Assembly (NCBI GenBank): GCA_038116745.1
Contig: JAYODW010000017.1
Location: forward strand, 1-64,000
Source of the DNA: JAYODW01 sp038116745
Lineage (GTDB): Bacteria > Pseudomonadota > Gammaproteobacteria > Ga0077536
Direction of reading: 5' to 3'
DNA length: 64,000 bases
Shown here: piece after piece, positions 18,006 through 26,002 of the stretch
Numbering within the stretch: the stretch's first letter is position 1
Layout of the letters: every line of letters begins with the position of its first letter
Notes under the pieces: model-generated
What the model was told of the DNA's origin: nothing
Database searches by the model: none
The model's input: only the letters and a program-made list of their open reading frames with translations
Translations under genes and position numbers: made by a program

Positions 18006-18842
18006 GTGGAGGTCGCTGAGGTCTCGCTGACATTGGACTTGGAAGACCACCGCATGGGCGGCGATCCGAGTTATCGCTTCGTGCACAACGCCGAGAAACT
18101 GCTCGACTTTCTGCGGGCGCTCGACGCGCGTGCAACAATCTTTGTTGTCGGCGACGCCATCGACAAGCTTGTCGGACTGATTCGGCGTGCGGCCGACGAA
18201 GGTCACGAGCTTGCGTTGCACTCGTTCACCCACGTGCCGTTGCAGCAGTGCGCCCCCGGTGTGTTGGCGACGGAACTGAAGGAAGCCAGGCGGCGCCTCG
18301 AAGATCTCACTGGAAATCGAGTGAGCGGTTTTCGCGCCCCGTTGTTTTCGTTGACCCGTGAGACGGTCTGGGTGACCGATATGCTGGCTGAACTGGACTT
18401 CGATTATTCCTCCAGCGTCCTGCCCGCACGCAACCCACAGTTTGGCTATCGCGATGCACCGAGGGTCCCATTCTGTTGGCCTTCCGGTCTGCTTGAGCTG
18501 CCTGTGCCGGTGCTGTCGATGGGTCTCTGGGAGCTGCCATTCCTCGGGGGGCTGTATCTTCGCTATATGCCGCTGTCATTGATAATCCGCGGCGCGCGGG
18601 AGCGTGCGAATGAATGCCTGTGGAGTTACCTGCACCCTTACGATATTGATGCCGAAGAGGGGTTCTATAGATTCCCTGGAACATCACTTCTAACGAGCGT
18701 TTTGCTCTGGCGCCGGCGTCGCAACACGCTGGCTAGGCTGGCAAAGCTGTCGCAAATGACGGGCGGGCCCGCCCCGCCTTTGTGTGAGCGAAGCAGGCAG
18801 ATTGCGATAGAGGGTGGTGCTCCCTGCTACCACCCAGCATAA
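18006..18842 (+). CDS. Polysaccharide deacetylase (NodB domain, XrtA-linked type)
   Basis: The 278-residue product starts at GTG and has the NodB metal site: LTLDLEDHR near the start, and HSFTH (the H-x3-H pair) at about residues 78-82. FRAPLFSLT and the C-terminal LHPYDID with a final LPFLGGLYLRYMPLS segment match the deacetylase subgroup associated with exosortase A (PEP-CTERM) exopolysaccharide loci. It would remove N-acetyl groups from a glycan or lipid-linked sugar. No signal peptide is visible, so it may work on a cytoplasmic or membrane-facing precursor. It is convergent with the FemAB-like gene, 35 bases away. Confidence 0.85.
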   Translation: MEVAEVSLTLDLEDHRMGGDPSYRFVHNAEKLLDFLRALDARATIFVVGDAIDKLVGLIRRAADEGHELALHSFTHVPLQQCAPGVLATELKEARRRLEDLTGNRVSGFRAPLFSLTRETVWVTDMLAELDFDYSSSVLPARNPQFGYRDAPRVPFCWPSGLLELPVPVLSMGLWELPFLGGLYLRYMPLSLIIRGARERANECLWSYLHPYDIDAEEGFYRFPGTSLLTSVLLWRRRRNTLARLAKLSQMTGGPAPPLCERSRQIAIEGGAPCYHPA

Positions 18843-18877
18843 GTTGGAGTTAACGAAGCTGCCACCTTGCAGCGCGA

Positions 18878-19909
18878 TCAAAAAAGTCTGCGCGATAGTG
18901 CGGGCCCCAGTGTGTTAGCCACAGCGAGCGGTAGACGTGACCAACCGGCACGAGCCAGGCGGTTGATACGACTCTCGGGGTTCAGTGTGTTGTGACCGCG
19001 AATGTCGATAATCTGGTAGTTCAACGGCGTTGGTTTGAATCCCCAGTTTTTTTTGAAAGCGTAGGCGCCGCTGCCAATAAGGCTGCGACCAAAATTGAAG
19101 CGGACGCTGCCCAGCTCTGCCACGGATTGACTCAGAAGACTCCAGTACATGAAGTCGTAAGCATGCATGCTGCGTGCGCGTGGCAATCCACCGGCGTAGT
19201 AGGGCATCACCCAATCTTTGTAGAAAAAGCTCATGACTGAGGTGACCACGCCCAGCCTGTCCCGCACAGTGAGAATGCGAGTTTGCGGTTTCAAATGTCG
19301 ATAGACCGCATCAAACAATAATCGGGAGAAAGCAGGGGTTCCCAGGTTGCGGACGCTTTGAGCATAGAGCGTGTAGAACTCCTGGAGATCGTCGCTCTCT
19401 CCAGCTATCAAACCTCGGCCTGCACTCTTGCGGATCACCGCACGATGCTTGCGCGGAATAACGCTCATGTTGAATTCAGGCCCGTTGTGGAAGCTTTTTT
19501 CAAAGCTGGCATAGGGTGTGCTGCAGGGCCTTGCCGGGTTTGGGTTCTCGCTTTGGCGCACTTCTAGGAATCGAGCCCTGCGGCGTCGAGCGTACTCCAG
19601 GGCCGCCTGCTCTAAGGCTGGTGCAACATCCGGTTCTGCAGCAAGAGGGCCGGCCTGCACGCAATAGGGCGCAGATACCAGCGCTTTTCCTCTCCAGCCC
19701 CATCGGACTTCAGCCAGCGGCATTACGCCCACCAGCGAGCCCTGGCGCTCCGCGGCCAGAAAACAGGGTTTCAGCCAGGATAGTTCAGCGTAGACCGCTC
19801 CCCAGTCGCTCAGGTGAAACAGCTGGCCTTCGGGGTGCTGGTCGACGAATCTGTTCCAGTCAGGATCGGGGTACCGCTCAAGCGCCCTGATGGAAATCGA
19901 TTCACTCAT
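18878..19909 (-). CDS. FemAB/GNAT-fold protein (XrtA/PEP-CTERM-associated type)
   Basis: The 343-residue product begins MSESISIRALERYPD; WNRFVDQHPEGQLFHLSDWG and the closing half (FNFGRSLIGSGAYAFKKNWGF) match the FemAB-like family that accompanies exosortase/EPS clusters. FemAB enzymes carry tandem acyltransferase folds and add aminoacyl or acyl groups; in this subgroup the reaction is not established. The start ATG at 19909 overlaps the stop of the methyltransferase gene (ATGAGTGA), a sign of coupling. An upstream ATG at 19927 is possible. Together with the deacetylase it points to glycan tailoring. Confidence 0.82.
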   Translation of the reverse strand: MSESISIRALERYPDPDWNRFVDQHPEGQLFHLSDWGAVYAELSWLKPCFLAAERQGSLVGVMPLAEVRWGWRGKALVSAPYCVQAGPLAAEPDVAPALEQAALEYARRRRARFLEVRQSENPNPARPCSTPYASFEKSFHNGPEFNMSVIPRKHRAVIRKSAGRGLIAGESDDLQEFYTLYAQSVRNLGTPAFSRLLFDAVYRHLKPQTRILTVRDRLGVVTSVMSFFYKDWVMPYYAGGLPRARSMHAYDFMYWSLLSQSVAELGSVRFNFGRSLIGSGAYAFKKNWGFKPTPLNYQIIDIRGHNTLNPESRINRLARAGWSRLPLAVANTLGPALSRRLF

Positions 19910-20603
19910 CGTTTTTATAGGCCACAAGAATGCAGGATGCGCCGATTACCGTGCCAAGTAGCCCGTGAATATTCCGTGATCGCCAGCCGAGAGGGGGGCA
20001 ACTCAGCTCAGCGTGCTCCACGGTAAAGCCGGCGCCCCCAAGCGCATGGATCACCTCAGGAAAAGAGTGAGTAAGCTGTGGGAAGTCCGGGAAGCCGCGC
20101 AGGTGGTCAACGATTCTCAAGCACGCATGCGACAGCCGATGAATGATTGCGTTTGCGTTTCGCCAGACGAGAATCAGACGGCCTCGATGACGCAGGATCC
20201 GCGCCGCCTCGGCGATGAAAGCCAAGACGCCAGTAGCATCCTGCTGATTAAAAAACTGGCAGTTGACGATTTCGTCCACAGAGCCATCTGCGAATGGCAT
20301 CTGGTAGACATCCCCTTGTGTGACGGGAATGTTGTTACTGCGCGCAGCGCGGCAGGCATCAGCGTTGAAATCAATGCCGAGAACCTGACTGGCAACCCCT
20401 AGCAACGGTTGCAGCATGAGGCCGGAGCCGCAGCAGGCGTCGAGAATGATTTTTCCCTCCGGGTTGACCAGAGACAACACAATTGTCTGTTCCCGCTCGA
20501 AATATCGGGTGTATCGGTATCCGTTAGCTCGCGGGTTCGTGTCGCCGAAACGCCCACGCAGTGTTGCGTAGAGGGCATCGGTATCTCCGTCGCCGCGCTT
20601 CAT
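19902..20603 (-). CDS. Class I SAM-dependent methyltransferase
   Basis: The 233-residue product has SAM motif I as LDACCGSGLMLQPLL, the acidic end of strand 2 in VLGIDFNADAC, TQGDVYQMPFADGSVDEIVN (motif post-I/II) and an RILRHRGRLILVWRN segment. This is the UbiE/Methyltransf_11 type. The cosubstrate is unknown; in this cluster a sugar, lipid carrier or aglycone is likely. It starts four bases after the flippase-like gene ends and overlaps the FemAB-like gene. Confidence 0.85.
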   Translation of the reverse strand: MKRGDGDTDALYATLRGRFGDTNPRANGYRYTRYFEREQTIVLSLVNPEGKIILDACCGSGLMLQPLLGVASQVLGIDFNADACRAARSNNIPVTQGDVYQMPFADGSVDEIVNCQFFNQQDATGVLAFIAEAARILRHRGRLILVWRNANAIIHRLSHACLRIVDHLRGFPDFPQLTHSFPEVIHALGGAGFTVEHAELSCPPLGWRSRNIHGLLGTVIGASCILVAYKNDE

Positions 20604-20607
20604 GTTT

Positions 20608-21570
20608 CTATTCTGCTCTGCTCGCAGATGACCATTTCCAGATCCAGCTGTTGATTATCACCAGCAGCCAGAACGTTAATGGGGCGATAATCAGCGCGCC
20701 ACGCATCACCAGCGCCGCCGCCGCCGCAGTCTCAGTTGAGACGCCAAACCAGCTAAAACCGCCGGTGAAAACGGTCTCGCCCAGACCGATACCTCCAACC
20801 GTCTGGATCGGTACGATTGCCGCAAAATTCGAAAGCGTGCTCACAATGACTGCCGCCACAAATGGTAAGGCGGGCAGCGTTGCTGTCACGACAAGAGCCA
20901 GGCCAAAGAGGTTGCAGCACCATTTAAGGGTCGTTATGAATCCCAAGGAAGCGAATGACACGCTTCTGGACACATCTTTGGCCGCGCGCCGCGCGCTGAG
21001 CACGTGGCCAAGCAACAGGCGTGCAAAACGCTGCGCACGGTAACTTGCCAGGCTTTTTGCTATCAATGAAAAAAAAACAGGCAGGTTGTAGACCAGGCCC
21101 AAAGCTGTGACCGCGCCGGCCAGCGCAAGGATGCTTACACTATCCAGGTGTCCGCGCGTGTTCAGCAGCAACGCGGCACTGCCCAGTAATGCCAGCAGCA
21201 AGATGTCGAAAAGCCGCTGCACCAGCAGGCTGTTGAACGCGCCACCGGGCGTCCAGCTGAGTTTCCGGTGGAGCAGGTCGAGTCCGACAAGCTCCCCCAG
21301 ACGTGCGGGCAGCAACGCAAGGGATGCGACCCACCAGCCGGTCACCAGCATGCAGTCTGAGAGCGGAGGACGAATAGGAGCCAACAGGCTGAGCCGGAGA
21401 GCGGTGCACAAACCCTCCAGTTGCAGCACTACCAGGCCGAGTAGCATCGGCTTAAGGGTCACAGCCCCCAGCACGGCGCGAAATTGAGACAGGTCGGTCA
21501 GCGAAAAAACCAAGGTAAGGAGTAAAGCACTGCCTAGTAGTGCGACTGACCACAGGGTGCCGCGCTTCAT
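20608..21570 (-). CDS. Flippase-like integral membrane protein (LPG synthase TM / AglD family)
   Basis: From the ATG at 21570 (MKRGTLWSVALLG) the 320-residue product is almost all membrane helices, with R-x-x-(E/D)-rich cytosolic loops (LPARLGELVGLDLL) and GGIGLGETVF near the C-terminus, as in the lysylphosphatidylglycerol-synthetase transmembrane family. Family members are proposed to move or modify lipid-linked substrates. The start overlaps the preceding GT-C gene by an ATGA. Longer readings back to 21819 add no family sequence. Confidence 0.8.
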   Translation of the reverse strand: MKRGTLWSVALLGSALLLTLVFSLTDLSQFRAVLGAVTLKPMLLGLVVLQLEGLCTALRLSLLAPIRPPLSDCMLVTGWWVASLALLPARLGELVGLDLLHRKLSWTPGGAFNSLLVQRLFDILLLALLGSAALLLNTRGHLDSVSILALAGAVTALGLVYNLPVFFSLIAKSLASYRAQRFARLLLGHVLSARRAAKDVSRSVSFASLGFITTLKWCCNLFGLALVVTATLPALPFVAAVIVSTLSNFAAIVPIQTVGGIGLGETVFTGGFSWFGVSTETAAAAALVMRGALIIAPLTFWLLVIINSWIWKWSSASRAE

Positions 21571-22955
21571 GTGTCTGGGACTCCCGGCTGGCGTCGCGCA
21601 TAGAAGGCGCCGACTAGCGCAAGGGAAAAAGCCGGTACGAAACAGATCGCGTAGCGTGGGATGCTGACCGAGACACTGGCGTAGAAGCCAAGCATGAAAA
21701 CAGCTGGTGCGCTCACCGCGAGTAATCGGCGGCGCAGGTGCGTTCGTCTCACGCACACGAATATGAAGGTGAGAAGAGCCAGTAGCCCCCAAAGCTTGCC
21801 GACAAAAATACCGCGCCACGCAAGAGGCAGGCTGACTACAGCATGCTGAAACGGATGAAGCAGGATGTCCTGGTGAATGATTGAGGCCGTAGCCGCCTTT
21901 TCACCCACTCGAGAAGCGACTTTTTCGAAGTACGCCAGGCCTTCGTCCACGTAAGTGCCCGGGCCGAAATTAAGTCGACGGTAAAGTTCTGAGGGAAAGA
22001 GCCGCTGCGCAAGGCTGTCGCCGAAATCGGGTAGCCAGTAGATAAACGCCACAGCGATCTCCGCGGGCGACATCTGGTTGTACATGACTCTCTGAGCAAG
22101 AATCCGGCCGCCGTAGCCATCGGTCAACGCGGGGTCACCGAAAGTGTGATAGTTCCGCACCAGCCAGGGTAAGAGTACCAGCGAGGCACCGAGAGTCAGC
22201 GCACAGAGATTGTTTCTGGCAGCCGGGCTAAACCCTGTGCGAAGAGTTGTGAGGCTTTTAAGCGCAACGAAAGCGTAGAGGAGGTACAGGAACTCAGGAC
22301 GGGTGAGCGCTAAGAGTCCGAGTGTGAGCCCGGTGAACGCGCTGCGGAGCCAGTCGTGTCGCCATCGCCTGAGGACTAAAAGCGTGAGTAGGCTGAACAA
22401 AAACAGGGATACGTTTTCCGTCAGCACCATCTCGGCGAAGGCCGTCAGCTGTCCGGAGAGCAGTCCCGCAAGCAGACAACCCCAGGCGCCCCTGCGCCCG
22501 AAAAGTATCCAGCCGCACGCCCAAAAGATGAGCGCCGTGCAGCCCGACAGGAGCGACTGCGCGGTCGTTACAGGTGCAAGTACCGCGGTGCTGCAGCCTG
22601 CTGCGATCGGGAGTTCCCGCAGGCAACGCACGTGTTCGACCTCGGGTTCTGCGAGGAAGAGCACTGTTGCGATAAAAGCGGGATAAAGCGGTGAATTTGC
22701 GCGACCTGCTTGAGGGGCGCCGTCTTTCGCGCTTGACAAGCCGAAGACTCCGAATTCGTAAATATTCGCGGCATAGTCGAAATATCGAGCAGCGTCAGCG
22801 CGTGGCGGCTCTATTTCTGGGCGCGTGTTGTGCCAAATGAGTAGGGCGACCGTCAGGACGGCAGCAAGTGCCAGGAAATCTAGTCGGCGTGGTAGCGTCA
22901 GGCATTCGGGAGTCCCGAACGGGTCATCTCCTGCTGACCGGTTTGCAGCCTCCAT
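21567..22955 (-). CDS. Membrane glycosyltransferase of the GT-C (GT39/ArnT-like) type
   Basis: The 462-residue product has about ten or more membrane helices. An acidic site in the first outer loop (EPPRADAARYFDYAANIYEFG) is where GT-C enzymes carry their catalytic or metal-binding acids, followed by SPLYPAFIATVLFLA and VLTENVSLFLFSLL. Such proteins use polyprenyl-phosphate sugars at the outer face of the inner membrane. The neighbouring GT2 gene is of the type that makes polyprenyl-phosphate-hexose, so donor maker and user are paired. The acceptor is unknown. Confidence 0.8.
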   Translation of the reverse strand: MEAANRSAGDDPFGTPECLTLPRRLDFLALAAVLTVALLIWHNTRPEIEPPRADAARYFDYAANIYEFGVFGLSSAKDGAPQAGRANSPLYPAFIATVLFLAEPEVEHVRCLRELPIAAGCSTAVLAPVTTAQSLLSGCTALIFWACGWILFGRRGAWGCLLAGLLSGQLTAFAEMVLTENVSLFLFSLLTLLVLRRWRHDWLRSAFTGLTLGLLALTRPEFLYLLYAFVALKSLTTLRTGFSPAARNNLCALTLGASLVLLPWLVRNYHTFGDPALTDGYGGRILAQRVMYNQMSPAEIAVAFIYWLPDFGDSLAQRLFPSELYRRLNFGPGTYVDEGLAYFEKVASRVGEKAATASIIHQDILLHPFQHAVVSLPLAWRGIFVGKLWGLLALLTFIFVCVRRTHLRRRLLAVSAPAVFMLGFYASVSVSIPRYAICFVPAFSLALVGAFYARRQPGVPDT

Positions 22956-22957
22956 GA

Positions 22958-23065
22958 TCAGGGCGTCTCTTCTTCCGAAGCATGCGTCAACGTTCCCTCA
23001 TCGTGCTCGAAGCCCATCAGCGTTAGGCCGTGCAACGCAGCAACCTCGTTAACAGGGATGCTCAT
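22958..23065 (-). CDS. Possible 35-residue protein coupled to both neighbours
   Basis: An ATG at 23065 overlaps the GT2 stop (ATGA), the frame runs 35 codons (MSIPVNEVAALHGLTLMGFE then acidic DEGTLTHASEEETP) and stops two bases before the ATG of the GT-C gene. Both junctions are those expected of a translated cistron. The peptide is soluble and acidic with no known motif. It could instead be only a coupling device or a remnant of a longer gene. Confidence 0.4.
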   Translation of the reverse strand: MSIPVNEVAALHGLTLMGFEHDEGTLTHASEEETP

Positions 23066-24165
23066 TCTGGGGCTGGCATTTTGTCGGCCAGACGTTGCAC
23101 AAGAGGAATGCTTGGTTCGCTGCTGATGTCGAAGTGAATTGCGGACAGCAGCATCTGCGTGCCTACGATAGTGGGCAGAGACGCGAGCATGACAGTCCCT
23201 GCTGTGGCAGCGTTGCCGGCCTGAGCGGCTTCGATCCATTGCGTGACACCAAAAACCACCCCGAAGATGATGAGTAGGGGACCCAGCAGCCACTCAACCG
23301 ACGCAACGCTGAAACCGCGCAGGAAATAGTTATAAAAAAGTCGTTTGAAAAAATTTGCTGTGTGCAGCCAGGCAAACTTTATCGCTGTGCTGGGAAGGTC
23401 GACGTTGCTTACCTCCGTGCCGTAGCGGGCTTTCATGGGAATATCGAGAACAACTGCACGCACTGTGTTGAGCCGGAACAGCATGTCAGATTCGAAAAAA
23501 TAACCTTCGTGCAGCGATTCAAGCGGGAGCATTCCCAGAACTCTTGAATCCACTGCGGTATAGCCGTTGTTGGGGTCAAACAGGCGCCAGTATCCGGTTG
23601 ACAGTTTGCTCACAAAAGACAGTGCGGTGTTCCCGAGCAGCCTGACCAACGGCATGGATGTAAGGTCCGCAAGCCGGAAAAAACGATTGCCTTTGGTGTA
23701 GTCGGCTAAACCGCGAACGATGGGGTCGACAAACTTAGGGATATCTTGCGGGTCCATCTGCCCATCGCCATCGACCTTGATGATGATGTCGCTGCCGTCG
23801 GCCAGCGCCGCGCGGTAGCCCGTGCACATAGCCGCGCCGACGCCGCGGTTAGCGCCGTGGTAAAGCACTCTTACTCGAGGATCCTGAGTTCTTTCCTCAA
23901 CATAGTTTCCTGACTTCTCGGGACAGCCGTCATCCACGCAGTAAATCCGGGACACCGCAGGTGGAACCGCAGCGATCACGGCTGCGACGTGTTTTGTCAC
24001 GCGGTAGCAGGGGATTACCACGGCCAGTTCCGGCGGAACCCCGAGCAGTGATGCATGGTTGCGGGGGCTGTGGGTGGCTGTATTTGAAGACAGAACTTGT
24101 TCTCGCTGTTCCGGGGAACTATCCAGAGGCGGCGCAACTGAACACCCCTCAGAGAGATCCGTCAA
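23062..24165 (-). CDS. GT2 glycosyltransferase, dolichol/polyprenyl-phosphate sugar synthase type
   Basis: The product (up to 367 residues) has a GT-A core: LAVVIPCYRVTKHV, IYCVDDGCPEKSG, ANRGVGAAMCTGYRAAL, KVDGDGQMDPQDI (the DxD-like metal site) and DPNNGYTAVD, then two C-terminal membrane helices (LLGPLLIIFGVVFGVTQW; LASLPTIVGTQMLLSAI). This is the DPM1/GtrB-like class that loads a sugar onto polyprenyl phosphate. The frame opens with TTG at 24165 and no ATG lies before the core, so the true start within the first 45 residues is uncertain. It leads the minus-strand glycan operon. Confidence 0.85.
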   Translation of the reverse strand: MTDLSEGCSVAPPLDSSPEQREQVLSSNTATHSPRNHASLLGVPPELAVVIPCYRVTKHVAAVIAAVPPAVSRIYCVDDGCPEKSGNYVEERTQDPRVRVLYHGANRGVGAAMCTGYRAALADGSDIIIKVDGDGQMDPQDIPKFVDPIVRGLADYTKGNRFFRLADLTSMPLVRLLGNTALSFVSKLSTGYWRLFDPNNGYTAVDSRVLGMLPLESLHEGYFFESDMLFRLNTVRAVVLDIPMKARYGTEVSNVDLPSTAIKFAWLHTANFFKRLFYNYFLRGFSVASVEWLLGPLLIIFGVVFGVTQWIEAAQAGNAATAGTVMLASLPTIVGTQMLLSAIHFDISSEPSIPLVQRLADKMPAPE

Positions 24166-24589
24166 AGATGACTTCCCTGCTCCAGAAAACTGTTGGTGCC
24201 GAATCCGCTCTTTCCAGGGAGCAGCCGCCCGGCGGGTCCGGATGAGCCCGCTGCGTGTTCATTTTAATCCAGTCGGGCCCTGGTTCCGTCCCTCTGGCCC
24301 ACCCGGGGGCAGCCCTGTTCGTCGTCGCCATATTTGTAAGGTAGTGCCCGGCTCCACTGGAAGACGGGAGCACGGCTTCGGGTCAGAGCAGCCACGTTCA
24401 GTGGAGACAGCCTTTTTAAGCACCGTGACACAGATATCCTCTGGCCACGAGTGATGGTGAGAGGCATCCACTCGAAGCGCCCTAAACAGCGTGCGAGCAT
24501 TCGAGGATCCTGAGATTGAGAAATAGAGACCCTTGTGTACGGCATTGAATTTAACTATTTGGTAAAAATCACAGAATAAAAATATATTA

Positions 24590-24602
24590 TTTGGTCATAT
24601 TG
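24590..24602 (+). promoter_or_regulatory. Possible upstream activating site of the phenol operon
   Basis: TTTGGTCATATTG matches 11 of 13 bases of the minus-strand TTTGATCATATCG found just before the XylR/DmpR-type regulator gene. Its distance upstream of the -24/-12 element (about 60-75 bases) is in the range used by this regulator class. Binding is inferred. Confidence 0.4.
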
Positions 24603-24663
24603 CTGCAGTGCATGATGAATTCAGATAGCTCTTTTACCCATTTCCTCAGCCACTTACACGTCA

Positions 24664-24679
24664 TGGCATGGCGTTCGCT
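24664..24679 (+). promoter_or_regulatory. Sigma-54 (-24/-12) promoter of the phenol hydroxylase operon
   Basis: TGGCATGGCGTTCGCT has the invariant GG (24665-24666) and GC (24677-24678) at the required 10-base spacing, and matches the TGGCAC-N5-TTGC consensus with two mismatches outside those pairs. Transcription would begin near 24690, just ahead of the ribosome site GGGAGA at about 24703 and the dmpK start at 24715. Confidence 0.65.
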
Positions 24680-24714
24680 TATGCTTCAACGAAGATTTCT
24701 GCGGGAGACCCCCT

Positions 24715-25005
24715 TTGGGCACCGTGTCACAGCTGAAGCGCAGATCCCATCAGGAGCAGGCAACCAGCCCGCAGCGTTACGTGCGCGTCACGCGTCAGGA
24801 CCATCGTGGCTATGTCGAATTTCAGTTCTCCATCGGCGATCCGTCGCTTTACCTGGAGATGACCCTGCCGCCTGAAGCATTCACCGAATTCTGCCGCGAG
24901 CATGCCGTCAGGCATCTGAGCGATGAGGAAGCGCGGCGAGTCGACGCCGCAGAAGACATCTGGCGCTACGGCGTCGCCAGCGAGGAAAAAACCGATGTCG
25001 ATTGA
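24715..25005 (+). CDS. dmpK: Phenol hydroxylase assembly subunit P0
   Basis: The 96-residue product contains RYVRVTRQDHRGYVEFQFS and DPSLYLEMTLPPEAFTEFC, the core of the DmpK family (P0). P0 is not part of catalysis; it is known to help assemble active hydroxylase from the apo oxygenase. The start is TTG 24715, seven bases after GGGAGA; a GTG at 24724 is the alternative. The 3' end overlaps dmpL by 11 bases. It is the first gene after the sigma-54 promoter. Confidence 0.88.
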   Translation: MGTVSQLKRRSHQEQATSPQRYVRVTRQDHRGYVEFQFSIGDPSLYLEMTLPPEAFTEFCREHAVRHLSDEEARRVDAAEDIWRYGVASEEKTDVD

Positions 25006-25993
25006 TCTGAAAACCGCGAGCGTCGAGCCGCTGCGACGGACCTTTGACCATATCGAGGCCAAACTGGGCCCGGACAAAACGCCGACGCGATACCAGGAAG
25101 CGGTCTGGGGGCTGCAGCCTGCCTGCAACTTCCATTACCGGCCGACGTGGGAACCAGAGCGCGAACTGTACGACGCGTCGCGCAGCGCGCTCAGCATGGA
25201 CGACTACGATGATCTGGTCGATCCGCGGCAGTATTTCTACGGGACCTGGACCCTGCAGCGCGGTCGCCAGCAGGAATCGCAGGAGAAGAATTTCGACTTT
25301 GTCGAGAAGCGCGGGCTGTTGAGCACACTGGAACCTGCCTGGCGCGAACGCGTTGAACGGCTGGTCATTCCGCTGCGCCATGTCGCCTGGGCGGGCAATA
25401 CCAATAACAGCTACATCACCGCCTACAGCCTCGGCGCGCCGCTCAGTTCGGCCTGCTCCATGCAGATGATGGACCACCTGGGGATCGCGCAGTACATCAG
25501 CCGCATCGGGCTGCTTCTGCGTGACAACGAAATGACGGTTCTGGATGACGCCAAGGCGCTGTGGATGGACGACGCTATGTGGCAGCCGATGCGCGCGCTG
25601 ATGGAGGAATCTATGGTCACCCGCGACTGGGGCGAGTTGTTTGTACTGCAGAATCTGCTCATCGATGGCACGGTTCATCCGCTCGTCTTCAACCGCTTCG
25701 ACGCCGAGCTCGTGCAGCACGGCGGTGCCGTCTTTTCCATGCTGACAGAGTTCATGAATGACTGGTTCGCGGAATCGACCCGCTGGGTGGATGCCGTGGT
25801 CAAGCGCCTGGCGGCCGAGTCAGACGCCAACAGGGCGCACCTTGAGAGCTGGATCACAGGCTGGCTGCCGCGGGTCCAGGGAGCGCTGCAACCGCTGGGC
25901 GACTATGCGTTCGCAGGTCGCGCAGCGGAGGTCATCGACAGCGTCGTCGACGAGCTGCAGGGCCGGGCACAGAAGGCCGGGCTGAACCTTTAG
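24995..25993 (+). CDS. dmpL: Phenol hydroxylase oxygenase beta subunit P1
   Basis: The 332-residue product is the beta subunit of a soluble di-iron phenol hydroxylase; it keeps the ferritin-like fold of the alpha subunit but lacks the metal ligands. Seen: NFHYRPTWEPERELYDASRS, DPRQYFYGTWTLQRGRQQE and the AWAGNTNNSYITAYSLGAP stretch typical of DmpL/TomA1. The start at ATG 24995 (MSIDLKTASVEPL), preceded by GAGG, gives the normal length; the ORF extends further upstream without family sequence. It overlaps dmpK. Confidence 0.93.
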   Translation: MSIDLKTASVEPLRRTFDHIEAKLGPDKTPTRYQEAVWGLQPACNFHYRPTWEPERELYDASRSALSMDDYDDLVDPRQYFYGTWTLQRGRQQESQEKNFDFVEKRGLLSTLEPAWRERVERLVIPLRHVAWAGNTNNSYITAYSLGAPLSSACSMQMMDHLGIAQYISRIGLLLRDNEMTVLDDAKALWMDDAMWQPMRALMEESMVTRDWGELFVLQNLLIDGTVHPLVFNRFDAELVQHGGAVFSMLTEFMNDWFAESTRWVDAVVKRLAAESDANRAHLESWITGWLPRVQGALQPLGDYAFAGRAAEVIDSVVDELQGRAQKAGLNL

Positions 25994-26002
25994 GACACCA
26001 CT

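Larger units (their letters stand above)
24166..24714. other. 549-base intergenic region with the phenol operon promoter
   Basis: This divides the leftward glycan operon from the rightward phenol hydroxylase operon. The left two thirds show no gene I can support. From about 24540 to 24600 the sequence is strikingly AT-rich, as is usual for bend and activator-binding regions ahead of sigma-54 promoters. TATTTGGT occurs twice, at 24556-24563 and 24588-24595, 32 bases apart (three helical turns). The -24/-12 element follows at 24664. Confidence 0.6.

Noticed and set aside
23875..24514. 14-base direct repeat TCGAGGATCCTGAG at 23875-23888 and 24501-24514
   Set aside because: A few exact 14-base matches are expected by chance in 64 kb; one copy lies within the GT2 coding frame and nothing else suggests a mobile element.
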